This document shows, piece after piece, positions 47,078 to 55,115 of a stretch of 64,000 bases of DNA. Position 1 is the stretch's first letter. Every line of letters starts with the position of its first letter. The position numbers were made by a program, and so were the translations under genes. The notes below the pieces were generated by a model. That model made no database searches and was not told where the DNA came from. It was given only the letters and a program-made list of their open reading frames with translations. The stretch comes from Alphaproteobacteria bacterium Ga0077535 (lineage in GTDB: Bacteria > Pseudomonadota > Alphaproteobacteria > Caulobacterales > Aquidulcibacteraceae), in contig LNEK01000020.1 in the NCBI GenBank assembly GCA_001464425.1, positions 496,001 through 560,000 on the forward strand. The letters are read 5' to 3'.

Positions 47078-49812
47078 TTACCCGCCTCCTCGACGTCCTC
47101 GCCCGGCTCGCCTGCTTCGCCGCCCAACGCTTCCAGACGCTCGGCCGCCACGACATGTTCGTCGTCAGCGACATTGATCAGGATCACGCCCTGCGTCGCC
47201 CGGCCAGCGATCCGGATCTGATCGATGCCGGTGCGGATGAGCTGACCCTTATCGGTGACCAGCAACAATTCCTCGTCGTCGTTCACTGGGAACGAGGCAA
47301 CCAGGTTCGCGTCCTCGGTGAGGCGGTGGGCGATCAGGCCTTTGCCGCCGCGATTGGTGACGCGGTACTCGTAGGCCGACGCCCGCTTGCCGAGGCCGTT
47401 CGAGGTGACGGTCAGGATGAATTGCTCCTGCGTCTTCAGCCAGGCCAAGCGCTCAAACGGTGTTGGCGCCTCACCATCGACCGCCGGCGCCGCATCTTCC
47501 TGCTCAACTTCGACATCGCCGCGCGATTGCACGTCCCACTTGAAGTAGTCGCCGACTTCCTTCGAGGTCACGTCCACGTGGCGTAGCACAGCCATGCCAA
47601 TGACGTGGTCGCCGTCCTTCAGATCGACGCCGCGCACACCGGTGGAGTCGCGGCCCTTGAACACACGCACGTCTGTCGTGCGGAAGCGCACGCACATGCC
47701 GTTTGCGGTGGTCAGCAGCACATCATCTTCTTCAGAGCAGATCTGAACGCCGACGATGCCATCGCCCTCGTCCGGCTTCATGGCGATCTTGCCGTTGCGG
47801 TTCACCTGCACGAAGTCGCTGAGCTTATTGCGCCGCACGCCGCCTGAGCGGGTGGCGAACATCACGTCGAGCTTATCCCAATCGCGCTCATCCTCCGGCA
47901 GCGCCATCACCGAAGTGATGGTTTCGCCCTGACCGAGCGGGAAGAGATTGACCAGCGCACGCCCCTTTGTACGCGGATCGCCCGCCGGGATGCGCCAGGC
48001 CTTCATCTTGTAGACCATGCCCGAGGACGAGAAGAACAGGATCGGCGCGTGCGTGGAGGCTACGAACACCCGCGTGACGAAATCCTCGTCCTTCATCGAC
48101 ATGCCGGCGCGGCCTTTGCCGCCGCGGCGCTGGGTGCGGTAGGCCGCCAGTGGCGTGCGCTTCACGTACCCGCCGTGCGTTACGGTGACGACCATATCTT
48201 CGCGCGGGATCAGCGCTTCATCGTCGATGTCGCCTTCGGACTCGGAGAACTGCGTGCGGCGCGGAACGCCAAACGCAGCTTTCACCTCGGCCAACTCGCC
48301 GCGAATGATTTCAAAAATACGGTCGCGCGAGCCAAGGATAGAAAGCAATTCCTTGATCTCATCCGCGATCTCGTTTGCCGCCTTCGCGATATCGTCACGG
48401 CCAAGGCCGGTGAGGCGCGAGAGCTGCAGCGCGAGGATCGAACGCGCTTGTTCGTCCGAGAGCCGGATCGCATCGCCTTCAGTGACCACCGTGCGCGGAT
48501 CGGCGATCAGCGCAATCAAAGGCATCATGTCGCCTGACGGCCAGTCACGCGCCAGCATGCGCTCACGCGCCGTGCTCGGGTCGGGACTTTCGCGGATCAG
48601 CTTAATGACTTCGTCGATGTTCGCGACGGCGATCGCAAGGCCAACAGTTTCGTGGCCGCGCTTGCGCGCCTTCGCCAGCCGGAACTTGGTACGACGGGTG
48701 ACGACCTGCTCGCGGAACGAGATGAAGATCTCGAGGATCTTGCGCAGGCCCATCTGCTCGGGCTTGCCTTGGTTCAGCGCGAGCATGTTGACGCCGAACG
48801 ACGTTTGCAGCGCCGAGTAACGATAGAGCTGGTTCAACACCACGTCCGCAACAGCATCGCGCTTCAGCTCGATCACGAGCCGCACGCCCAGGCGGTTCGA
48901 TTCATCGCGGACCTCGGCAATGCCTTCGATGCGCTTTTCACGCACCTGCTCGCCGATCTTCTCCACCATCTCCGACTTGTTCACCTGATAGGGAATTTCG
49001 CTGAACACGAGCGCCTCGCGCCCGCGGATGGTTTCGATGTGATGCTTGGCGCGAATGGCCACCGAGCCGCGGCCGGTCATCAGCGCAAGCCGCGCACCAG
49101 CGCGACCCAAGATTTCACCACCGGTCGGGAAGTCTGGGCCCGGCACGATGTCGAGCAAATCGAGATCGGCGATGTTCGGATTATCGATCAGCGCGATCGT
49201 CGCATCGATTACTTCCGACAAATTGTGCGGCGGAATGTTCGTCGCCATACCGACCGCGATGCCGCCGCCGCCATTGACCAAAAGGTTCGGGAACCGCGCT
49301 GGCAGCACCGTCGGCTCTTGGACGGTGCCGTCATAGTTATCCTGGAAGTCGACTGTGCCTTCGTCGATGTCGTCCAGTAGCGGCCGCGCGGCCTTCGCCA
49401 AGCGCGCTTCGGTGTACCGCATCGAAGCCGGCATATCGCCGTCGACCGAACCGAAATTGCCCTGCCCGTCGATAAGCGTAAGGCCCATCGAGAAGTCCTG
49501 CGCGAGGCGCACGAGCGTCATGTAGATGGCTTGGTCGCCGTGCGGGTGGTAATTACCCATCACGTCGCCGACAGACTTCGCGCTCTTGCGATAGGCCTTG
49601 TCGTGCGTGTTCCCCGCCTCATCCATCGCGTAGAGGATGCGACGGTGCACAGGCTTCAGCCCGTCGCGCGCATCAGGCAACGCACGCGACACGATCACGC
49701 TCATCGCGTAATCAAGATACGAGCGCTTCAGCTCATCTTCGACGCTGATGAGCTGAACGCCTTTGGGAAGAGTTGGTCCGCCGTTCTCGGCGGGATCGGA
49801 CGTGTCTGACAC
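47074..49812 (-). CDS. gyrA: DNA gyrase subunit A
   Basis: A 912-residue subunit (GTG start at 49812). The N-terminal breakage-reunion domain has the catalytic Tyr133 in ASMRYTEAR, and the GyrA box TQRRGGKGR in the C-terminal pinwheel marks gyrase rather than topoisomerase IV. The quinolone region reads [11 protein letters not shown]: Gln94 and Met98 stand where E. coli has Ser83 and Asp87. An acidic insert ([17 protein letters not shown]) splits the C-terminal domain and an acidic tail ends the protein. No in-frame ATG lies near the start; the longer frame upstream has no homology and runs into sodC. Confidence 0.95.
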   Translation of the reverse strand: MSDTSDPAENGGPTLPKGVQLISVEDELKRSYLDYAMSVIVSRALPDARDGLKPVHRRILYAMDEAGNTHDKAYRKSAKSVGDVMGNYHPHGDQAIYMTLVRLAQDFSMGLTLIDGQGNFGSVDGDMPASMRYTEARLAKAARPLLDDIDEGTVDFQDNYDGTVQEPTVLPARFPNLLVNGGGGIAVGMATNIPPHNLSEVIDATIALIDNPNIADLDLLDIVPGPDFPTGGEILGRAGARLALMTGRGSVAIRAKHHIETIRGREALVFSEIPYQVNKSEMVEKIGEQVREKRIEGIAEVRDESNRLGVRLVIELKRDAVADVVLNQLYRYSALQTSFGVNMLALNQGKPEQMGLRKILEIFISFREQVVTRRTKFRLAKARKRGHETVGLAIAVANIDEVIKLIRESPDPSTARERMLARDWPSGDMMPLIALIADPRTVVTEGDAIRLSDEQARSILALQLSRLTGLGRDDIAKAANEIADEIKELLSILGSRDRIFEIIRGELAEVKAAFGVPRRTQFSESEGDIDDEALIPREDMVVTVTHGGYVKRTPLAAYRTQRRGGKGRAGMSMKDEDFVTRVFVASTHAPILFFSSSGMVYKMKAWRIPAGDPRTKGRALVNLFPLGQGETITSVMALPEDERDWDKLDVMFATRSGGVRRNKLSDFVQVNRNGKIAMKPDEGDGIVGVQICSEEDDVLLTTANGMCVRFRTTDVRVFKGRDSTGVRGVDLKDGDHVIGMAVLRHVDVTSKEVGDYFKWDVQSRGDVEVEQEDAAPAVDGEAPTPFERLAWLKTQEQFILTVTSNGLGKRASAYEYRVTNRGGKGLIAHRLTEDANLVASFPVNDDEELLLVTDKGQLIRTGIDQIRIAGRATQGVILINVADDEHVVAAERLEALGGEAGEPGEDVEEAGK

Positions 49813-49944
49813 GGGATCCGGACTATCTGCTAAAGTTGATGAAAAACGCTTTTGAATGCGTTGGAAAAGACGAGAAAAAACCCGCCTGCGAATCCATGCC
49901 AAACTAACATCGGCACGGCACCGCCGCAAACCTAGGAACCGCTC

Positions 49945-50497
49945 ATGCGCCCCATCGCCACCCTCCTTCTCGCAGCTCTGCTGACCGCCTGCGCCAGCCG
50001 CGCGCCAGCCGATGTCGCTGTCACGCCGCCAGCGCCGCGCACAGCTTGGATCGTGGGCGCTGACGGCCGCGCCATCGGCCAGGCTTCGGCTCGAATTTTC
50101 TGCAGGCGCGCTGCCGCCCGGCTGGCATGGCCTACATCTGCACACACGCGGCGATTGCAGCGATTTCGCCGCTGGCTTCCAGGCCTCAGGCGGGCATCTC
50201 GGCATGAGCGATCGCGTCCAACACGGCCTGCTCAATCCGAACGGCCCCGAAGCGGGCGATCTCCCCAACATCTTTGCCTCGCCGAACGGGCCATTCGCCG
50301 CCGAAATGCTCTCGCCCTTCACCGTGCTGGCGCCGCAGCGAGTTCCCGGCAACGCCCGCAGCCCCGCCCGCGAGGCGCTGCTGGACGGCGATGGAACCGC
50401 GCTGCTGATCCACGCCAGCGTCGATGATCACGTCTCACAGCCGATCGGCGGCGCCGGCGCGCGCATCGCGTGCGCTGCACTCACGCCAATGCCTTGA
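49945..50497 (+). pseudogene. sodC: Cu/Zn superoxide dismutase family lipoprotein, frameshifted
   Basis: Two overlapping reading frames together encode one protein. The first (from 49945) gives a lipoprotein signal (LLTACAS) and AWIVGADGRAIGQA. The second continues RLEFSAGALPPGWHGLHLHTRGDC, a GGHLG...HG zinc/copper segment, AGDLPN, and LLIHASVDDHVSQPIGGAGARIACAAL to the stop at 50497. Removing one T at 50085-50086 joins them as IGQARLEFSAG in a 183-residue protein. Copper ligands are mostly present, but the zinc-ligand His before GDLPN is Glu. This is either a recent pseudogene or a one-base sequence error. Confidence 0.85.
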
Positions 50498-51374
50498 ACC
50501 TCCGCTCGGCCAGTGCGACGAGAGCGACACCGCTAATCGTCAGCGCTGCGCCAAGTAGGATCTGCGGCGTAATGCGGCTGCCGAGTATGAGCGCCGCAAG
50601 AACGAAAGAGAACACCGGCGTCATCAGCAGGTACGGCGTCGTCCGCGACACTTCGTATTTCTGCAAAAGCCGAAACATGAAAGCGTTGGCGACGATTGAT
50701 GACACGATCGCGCCAAACGCGACGCAAGCCCATGCGTACCATGGCGCATTGAGCGCAGCATCCAGCTGGCCAGTTTCGAACGCGAGCGATCCCAGAACCA
50801 TGGTTGGCGCTGTCGCCATGGCGACCCACGCCTGCATCGCCCACGGATCCAGTCCTCCGCCCAAGCGGCGCACCAAAACCGTGCCAAATCCATAAAAAAC
50901 GGACGCGAGCCCAACCAACAGCAGCGCCCAGCCTTGCGCAAACACCGCCGGGTCAAAATTCATCGACGCCGTACCTAGAAACGCCAAGCCCACACCTGCC
51001 CAACGCAAACCGCTCACCCGCTCGCCCAACAGCAGCGCCGCAAACACAACGGACGACGGCGCCCAAAGCTGCATCGCAACCACCATCGGCGTAATGTCGG
51101 TCGCCAATTTCAGGCCCGCATACTGCACGCCAAAGTGCAGCGGCCCGACAAACACGAGCATCAGCGCAAACAGCGCCAGGGTCTTCCGCGGCGGCGGTCT
51201 GATCCACAAAAACAGCGCCGCCAACACGATCACAAAGCGTAGCGACACTGTCATCATCGCGGGGAAGGCATCGACCGCGATCTTCGCAAAGATGTTGTTC
51301 ACGCCCCAGATCAGCGCGATCGAAATAAGCTGGATGAGATCGAGCGGCGCAAAGGCGCGCGAGGGCGTGGTCAC
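50481..51374 (-). CDS. EamA/DMT family transporter
   Basis: A ~297-residue inner-membrane protein with ten hydrophobic helices in two EamA repeats (first: ALIWGVNNIFAKIAVDAFP; second: ALLLVGLASVFYGFGTVL). The family exports or imports small metabolites; the substrate cannot be told. GTG at 51374 is chosen because AGGA lies 9 bases upstream; a longer frame to 51449 is open. Its 3' end overlaps the sodC end by 17 bases in the convergent direction. Confidence 0.82.
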   Translation of the reverse strand: MTTPSRAFAPLDLIQLISIALIWGVNNIFAKIAVDAFPAMMTVSLRFVIVLAALFLWIRPPPRKTLALFALMLVFVGPLHFGVQYAGLKLATDITPMVVAMQLWAPSSVVFAALLLGERVSGLRWAGVGLAFLGTASMNFDPAVFAQGWALLLVGLASVFYGFGTVLVRRLGGGLDPWAMQAWVAMATAPTMVLGSLAFETGQLDAALNAPWYAWACVAFGAIVSSIVANAFMFRLLQKYEVSRTTPYLLMTPVFSFVLAALILGSRITPQILLGAALTISGVALVALAERRFKALA

Positions 51375-51512
51375 CGGGCTGGTCCTAGCTCGACTCCCGG
51401 CCGCTCCGCCATGCCCGTAATCCTCCCCGTCTATGCGACCGGCGATCACGTCTGCGCGACGAGTTGTAACTTAGACTACACAGCCGGCTGCTAGCCTTGC
51501 TACAACCATCCT

Positions 51513-52596
51513 TTGTTGAAGCGAGCCCCCCTCCTGCACCCTGACGTGCAAGCGCCCGGTTCTGAGTGGCTGCCCTACATCCAGGACGCGGCCTGGCTTC
51601 CGCACGCCTACGACTGGCGCTCGGACACTCTGGTCTTCGCCAATCTTCCCAAAGAGGCGCAGCGGAGAGCCGTCTTCCTCGACTCCCGCTTCGTCGCCGA
51701 GGCGCCCCTCTCAGCGCCCGCGCCGGTCGAGGAGCTTTCAATCGGCGCTATCCGCGAGGTCTCCGGGCAGGTTCATTTTCTCTTCCACACCGCCTTCTGC
51801 TGCTCGACGCTGCTCGCCCGCGCGCTTGATATTCCGGGCGTCTCGATGGGGCTAAAAGAGCCCGGCGTTCTCTCGTCCTTCGCCGAGTACTGGTCCGGCA
51901 GCCGGCGCACACCCGGCGCGTTTCTGGCGCTCGGCGCGGCGCTGGACCTGCTCTCCCGTCCGCTTGAGCCGGGCGAAACGCAGATCGTCAAACCCAGCAA
52001 CGTCGTGAACCACATCGTGCCGCAAATGCTGCACGCCCGGCCCGACTCGAAGGCGATCATTCTTTACTCGAGCCTCGACACCTTCCTGCGCGCGATCGCG
52101 CGGCGCGGCATGGAGGGACGCGCCTTTGCGCGTCAGGTCTTCCAGCAATTTGCGCCGGTGATCCCGATCGAGAACGGCTTCACCGAAGCCGACATGGTGC
52201 TGCAGACCGACATGCAAATCGCCGCGCAAGCTTGGCTGATGCAAACGGCGTTTCTCGATTCCGTCGCCCGTCGCTTTGGCCGCAGCATCGTGCGTACCTT
52301 GAGCAGCGAGCGCTTCCTCGCCGACACCGCCGGCACACTCAACGCAGTGAGCGGCTTCTTCAATTTGAGCCTAGACAAACAACGCGCCGCCGAAATCGCC
52401 GCCGGCCCCGTGTTCAGCGAACACGCCAAGGAATTGGGCCGCCCATTCGACGCCGCCGCCTTGGAAGCGCAGCACAAACAAGCCGGCGCGATGTACGCCG
52501 ATGAGATCGCATCGGCCAAAAACTGGGCGCGCAATCTCGCCATGCGCTACGACACGCCGCTCAGCTTCCGCACGCACCTCAGCCGCGATCTCGTAA
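51513..52596 (+). CDS. Sulfotransferase-like P-loop protein, stop codon lost by probable frameshift
   Basis: The credible protein is ~360 residues. A P-loop-like segment [17 protein letters not shown] resembles the PAPS-binding loop of sulfotransferases, and [19 protein letters not shown] resembles the second PAPS site. The substrate is unknown. As read, the frame has no stop at the end of the protein and stays open to 53537, antisense to the luciferase-like gene. A TAA at 52594-52596 is one base out of frame, so one extra base in 52550-52593 would explain the loss. The start is a TTG at 51513. Confidence 0.65.
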
Positions 52597-53549
52597 GCAC
52601 GCACGCGCGCGCCGTGATCGTAGATGTGCGATGCAAGGATCAGTTCATCGGCGCCCGTACGCGCGATGAACGCTTCGATGCTGTGCTTCACCGTTTCCGG
52701 CGAGCCGATCGCGGAGCAGTTCAGCACCTCTTGCAGCGATGCGCGCTCAGCCTCGGTCAGCGACGCTTCGAACGCCGGATCGGGCGGCTGCAGCTTGCGG
52801 GGAATGCCACGACGCAAGCTCGCGAACGCTTGCATCAAAGAGGTCGCCAGCACGCGGCCCTCTTCATCGCTCTCGGCCGCGAACAGATTGAAGCCGAGCA
52901 TCACATACGGCTTCTGCAACTGCTCCGAAGGCTGAAAAGTAGCGCGATAGATCTCAATCGCGCTCATCATCTGCGCCGGCGCGAAGTGCGATGCGAAGGC
53001 GAACGGCAGACCAAGCGCCGCCGCGAGCTGAGCGCCGAACGTGGACGAACCCAAAATCCAGAGCGGCACGTTCGCGCCTTCACCCGGCACCGCGCGCACG
53101 ATCTGACGGGGCTGCGCCGGCGCCAGCAGCGCCTGCAATTCCAACACGTCCTGCGGAAACCGATCCTCACCGCCGACCAGCGTGCGCCTCAGCGCCATCG
53201 CAACGCGCTGATCGCCGCCCGGCGCGCGCCCGAGCCCGAGATCAATGCGGCCAGGATAAAGTGCTTCGAGTGTTCCAAACTGCTCCGCGATCACGATCGG
53301 TGCGTGGTTCGGCAACATGATCCCGCCGGCGCCGACGCGGATGGTCTTCGTCGCTTCCGCCGCATTCATGATTGTCAGCGCCGTCGCGGCGCTGGCGATG
53401 CCTGGCATATTGTGATGCTCAGCGAGCCAAAAGCGGTTGTACCCCAACCGCTCCGCATTCACCGCCAAATCGCGCGAATTGTGCAAAGCCTGCGAAACGT
53501 CTCCGCCCTCAATAACGGGCGCGAGATCAAGAACTGAGAATGGGATCAT
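52547..53549 (-). CDS. LLM class flavin-dependent oxidoreductase (luciferase-like), stop codon lost by probable frameshift
   Basis: The expected ~333-residue protein opens [14 protein letters not shown] and has [19 protein letters not shown] and [15 protein letters not shown], all typical of the MsnO8-like group of bacterial luciferase-family monooxygenases using reduced FMN. As read, the frame stays open to 52371, deep in the sulfotransferase-like gene. A TAG at 52549-52547 lies one base out of frame; removing one base in 52550-52593 restores it. The physiological substrate is unknown. Confidence 0.78.
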
Positions 53550-53559
53550 TGAGGCGATA

Positions 53560-53583
53560 TGGGCGCTCCATGCGGAGCGCCCA
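53560..53583. terminator. Strong hairpin after ssb, possible terminator
   Basis: TGGGCGCTCC-ATGC-GGAGCGCCCA is a perfect 10-bp stem with a 4-base loop, 14 bases past the ssb stop and ~10 bases before the luciferase-like start on the minus strand. No U-run follows, so termination would be weak or factor-dependent. It could also hinder translation of the downstream gene. Confidence 0.5.
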
Positions 53584-53597
53584 AGCCATGATCGTCC

Positions 53598-54080
53598 TTA
53601 GAACGGGATCTCGTCGTCCAGATCCTGGTTGAAGCTTTCGCGTGGGCCGTCACTGACGCGCTTGGAGCCCGCTTTCGAGCTGAACGAGCCGCCGCCTTCG
53701 TCGTCATACGACTTGCCGCCGCCGTCGCCCTTGCCGCCGAGCATGGTGAGTTCACCGCGGAATTTCTGCAGCACGACCTCAGTCGAGTACTTCTCGACAC
53801 CCGCCTGGTCGGTCCATTTGCGCGTCTGCAGCTGGCCCTCGATGTAAACTGTCGAGCCCTTCTTCAGATACTGCTCAGCGACCTTCGCGATGTTCTCGTT
53901 GAAGATCACAACGCGGTGCCACTCGGTCTTTTCCTTGCGCTCGCCGCTCTGCTTGTCGCGCCAGCTTTCCGACGTCGCGATCGAGAGGTTCACCACCGGC
54001 TCACCGGAATTGAGCCGCCGAATTTCCGGGTCCTTGCCCAGATTGCCGATCAAAATCACCTTGTTGACGCTGCCAGCCAT
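53598..54080 (-). CDS. ssb: Single-stranded DNA-binding protein
   Basis: A 160-residue OB-fold protein covering single-stranded DNA in replication and repair. It starts [21 protein letters not shown], has [24 protein letters not shown], a Gly/Ser-rich linker and the partner-binding tip DDEIPF. AGGAGG 7 bases upstream fixes the ATG at 54080. A LexA box lies ~70 bases upstream, so it is probably SOS-induced. It is divergent from ygiD-uvrA. Confidence 0.96.
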   Translation of the reverse strand: MAGSVNKVILIGNLGKDPEIRRLNSGEPVVNLSIATSESWRDKQSGERKEKTEWHRVVIFNENIAKVAEQYLKKGSTVYIEGQLQTRKWTDQAGVEKYSTEVVLQKFRGELTMLGGKGDGGGKSYDDEGGGSFSSKAGSKRVSDGPRESFNQDLDDEIPF

Positions 54081-54148
54081 CGCCGACCTCCTGTTTCCTG
54101 CGCTTTCACTCGATGGACGAGGCATCCGCCGGGCGTATCCGGACAAAT

Positions 54149-54163
54149 GTTCTCCCTATGTTC
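54149..54163. promoter_or_regulatory. LexA (SOS) box for ssb
   Basis: GTTC-TCCCTAT-GTTC matches the alphaproteobacterial LexA site GTTC-N7-GTTC exactly. It lies 69 bases upstream of the ssb start codon. The rest of the 258-base spacer holds a second box, a promoter and no gene. Confidence 0.85.
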
Positions 54164-54250
54164 TGTAATGCGACTCGCCTCATTGGTAAAGGCCCATTAA
54201 CCAGTCGAACCGTTCTGGCGTATTTATGCGCCAACTGCCCCAGGACAGAT

Positions 54251-54265
54251 GTTCGCTAATTGTTC
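54251..54265. promoter_or_regulatory. LexA (SOS) box for ygiD-uvrA
   Basis: GTTC-GCTAATT-GTTC is a second exact GTTC-N7-GTTC site, 73 bases upstream of the ygiD start codon and directly before a -35-like TTGATG. Confidence 0.85.
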
Positions 54266-54293
54266 TTGATGTCCGGGCGACTCTGAATACTAA
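54266..54293 (+). promoter_or_regulatory. Promoter of the ygiD-uvrA operon
   Basis: TTGATG (54266-54271) and TACTAA (54288-54293) are 16 bases apart and adjoin the second LexA box, so LexA would block RNA polymerase here. The -10 match is modest. Confidence 0.45.
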
Positions 54294-54338
54294 ATATGGT
54301 GTCCGCAGGAGGCTCCGGCGGTCCCCGAAGAAAGTGCA

Positions 54339-55115
54339 ATGACCAGCAGAGCGCCCGCCCTGTTCGTCGGCCATGGTTCGCCGATGAACGCGATCGAAGA
54401 CACCCCCTCCGCCCGCGGCTGGGCCGAGATCGCGCGCGCGTTTCCGCGCCCACGCGCGATAGTCGTCGTATCTGCCCATTGGGTGACTGAGGGCGTCCAC
54501 GTCACCTCGAACGCGCGGCAGCCCACCATCCACGATTTCGGCCGCGGCTTTCCTCAGGCCCTGTTCGATGTCGAGTATCCAGCCCCCGGCGATCCCGCCT
54601 TGGCGGCCGACATCGTCGAACGCCTCTCCGCCTTTCGCGCGGAGCTCGACGACAGCTGGGGCCTCGATCACGGCGCCTGGAGCGTGCTCCGCCGCATGTA
54701 TCCTGACGCCGACATTCCCGTGGTGCAGGTGAGCCTCGACGCACGCCGTCCACCAGCCGAGCATTTCGCCATCGGCCAAGCGCTCACCGATCTCCGTGAC
54801 GATAACGTGCTGATCCTCGCCGCCGGCAACATCGTACATAATCTGCCCGCCTTCTTCCGCACGCGGGAGCTGCTGCCGTGGGTGCAGGCGTTCGATGAGT
54901 TCGTGACCAATGCCGCAGCAACCGGCGACGATGCGGCAGTGCTAAATTACGCCGCCCGGCCAGATGCAAGCGACGCGGCGCCGGATTGGGAGCACTTCTT
55001 TCCCGTCTTCTACGCTCTCGCCGCGCGCCGCGCTGGCGAAACGCCCTACATCTTCAACAAACACTACGATCCCGGGATCTCGATGACCGCTTTCGCGTAC
55101 GGCCTGCCGCAATGA
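54339..55115 (+). CDS. ygiD: LigB-type extradiol dioxygenase (DODA/YgiD family)
   Basis: A 258-residue metal-dependent ring-opening dioxygenase-like protein. Metal-site and family blocks are [76 protein letters not shown] and GNIVHNL. Related enzymes open DOPA or similar catechols; the natural substrate is not known. It is the first gene of a two-gene operon: its stop overlaps the uvrA start by four bases (ATGA), and a LexA box lies upstream. Confidence 0.9.
   Translation: MTSRAPALFVGHGSPMNAIEDTPSARGWAEIARAFPRPRAIVVVSAHWVTEGVHVTSNARQPTIHDFGRGFPQALFDVEYPAPGDPALAADIVERLSAFRAELDDSWGLDHGAWSVLRRMYPDADIPVVQVSLDARRPPAEHFAIGQALTDLRDDNVLILAAGNIVHNLPAFFRTRELLPWVQAFDEFVTNAAATGDDAAVLNYAARPDASDAAPDWEHFFPVFYALAARRAGETPYIFNKHYDPGISMTAFAYGLPQ

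Noticed and set aside
49861-49944. gyrA promoter TTGGCA with a T-rich -10
   Set aside because: Several weak pairings are possible in the spacer and none stands out; I do not place a promoter.
52597-53537. C-terminal extension of the sulfotransferase-like protein
   Set aside because: This part is exactly antisense to the conserved luciferase-like gene in the aligned codon frame, where stops are rare in GC-rich DNA; I treat it as read-through, not as a fused domain.
54186-54200. CtrA-like site GTAA-N7-TTAA between the two LexA boxes
   Set aside because: One mismatch to TTAA-N7-TTAA and no further support; such matches arise easily in an AT-richer spacer.
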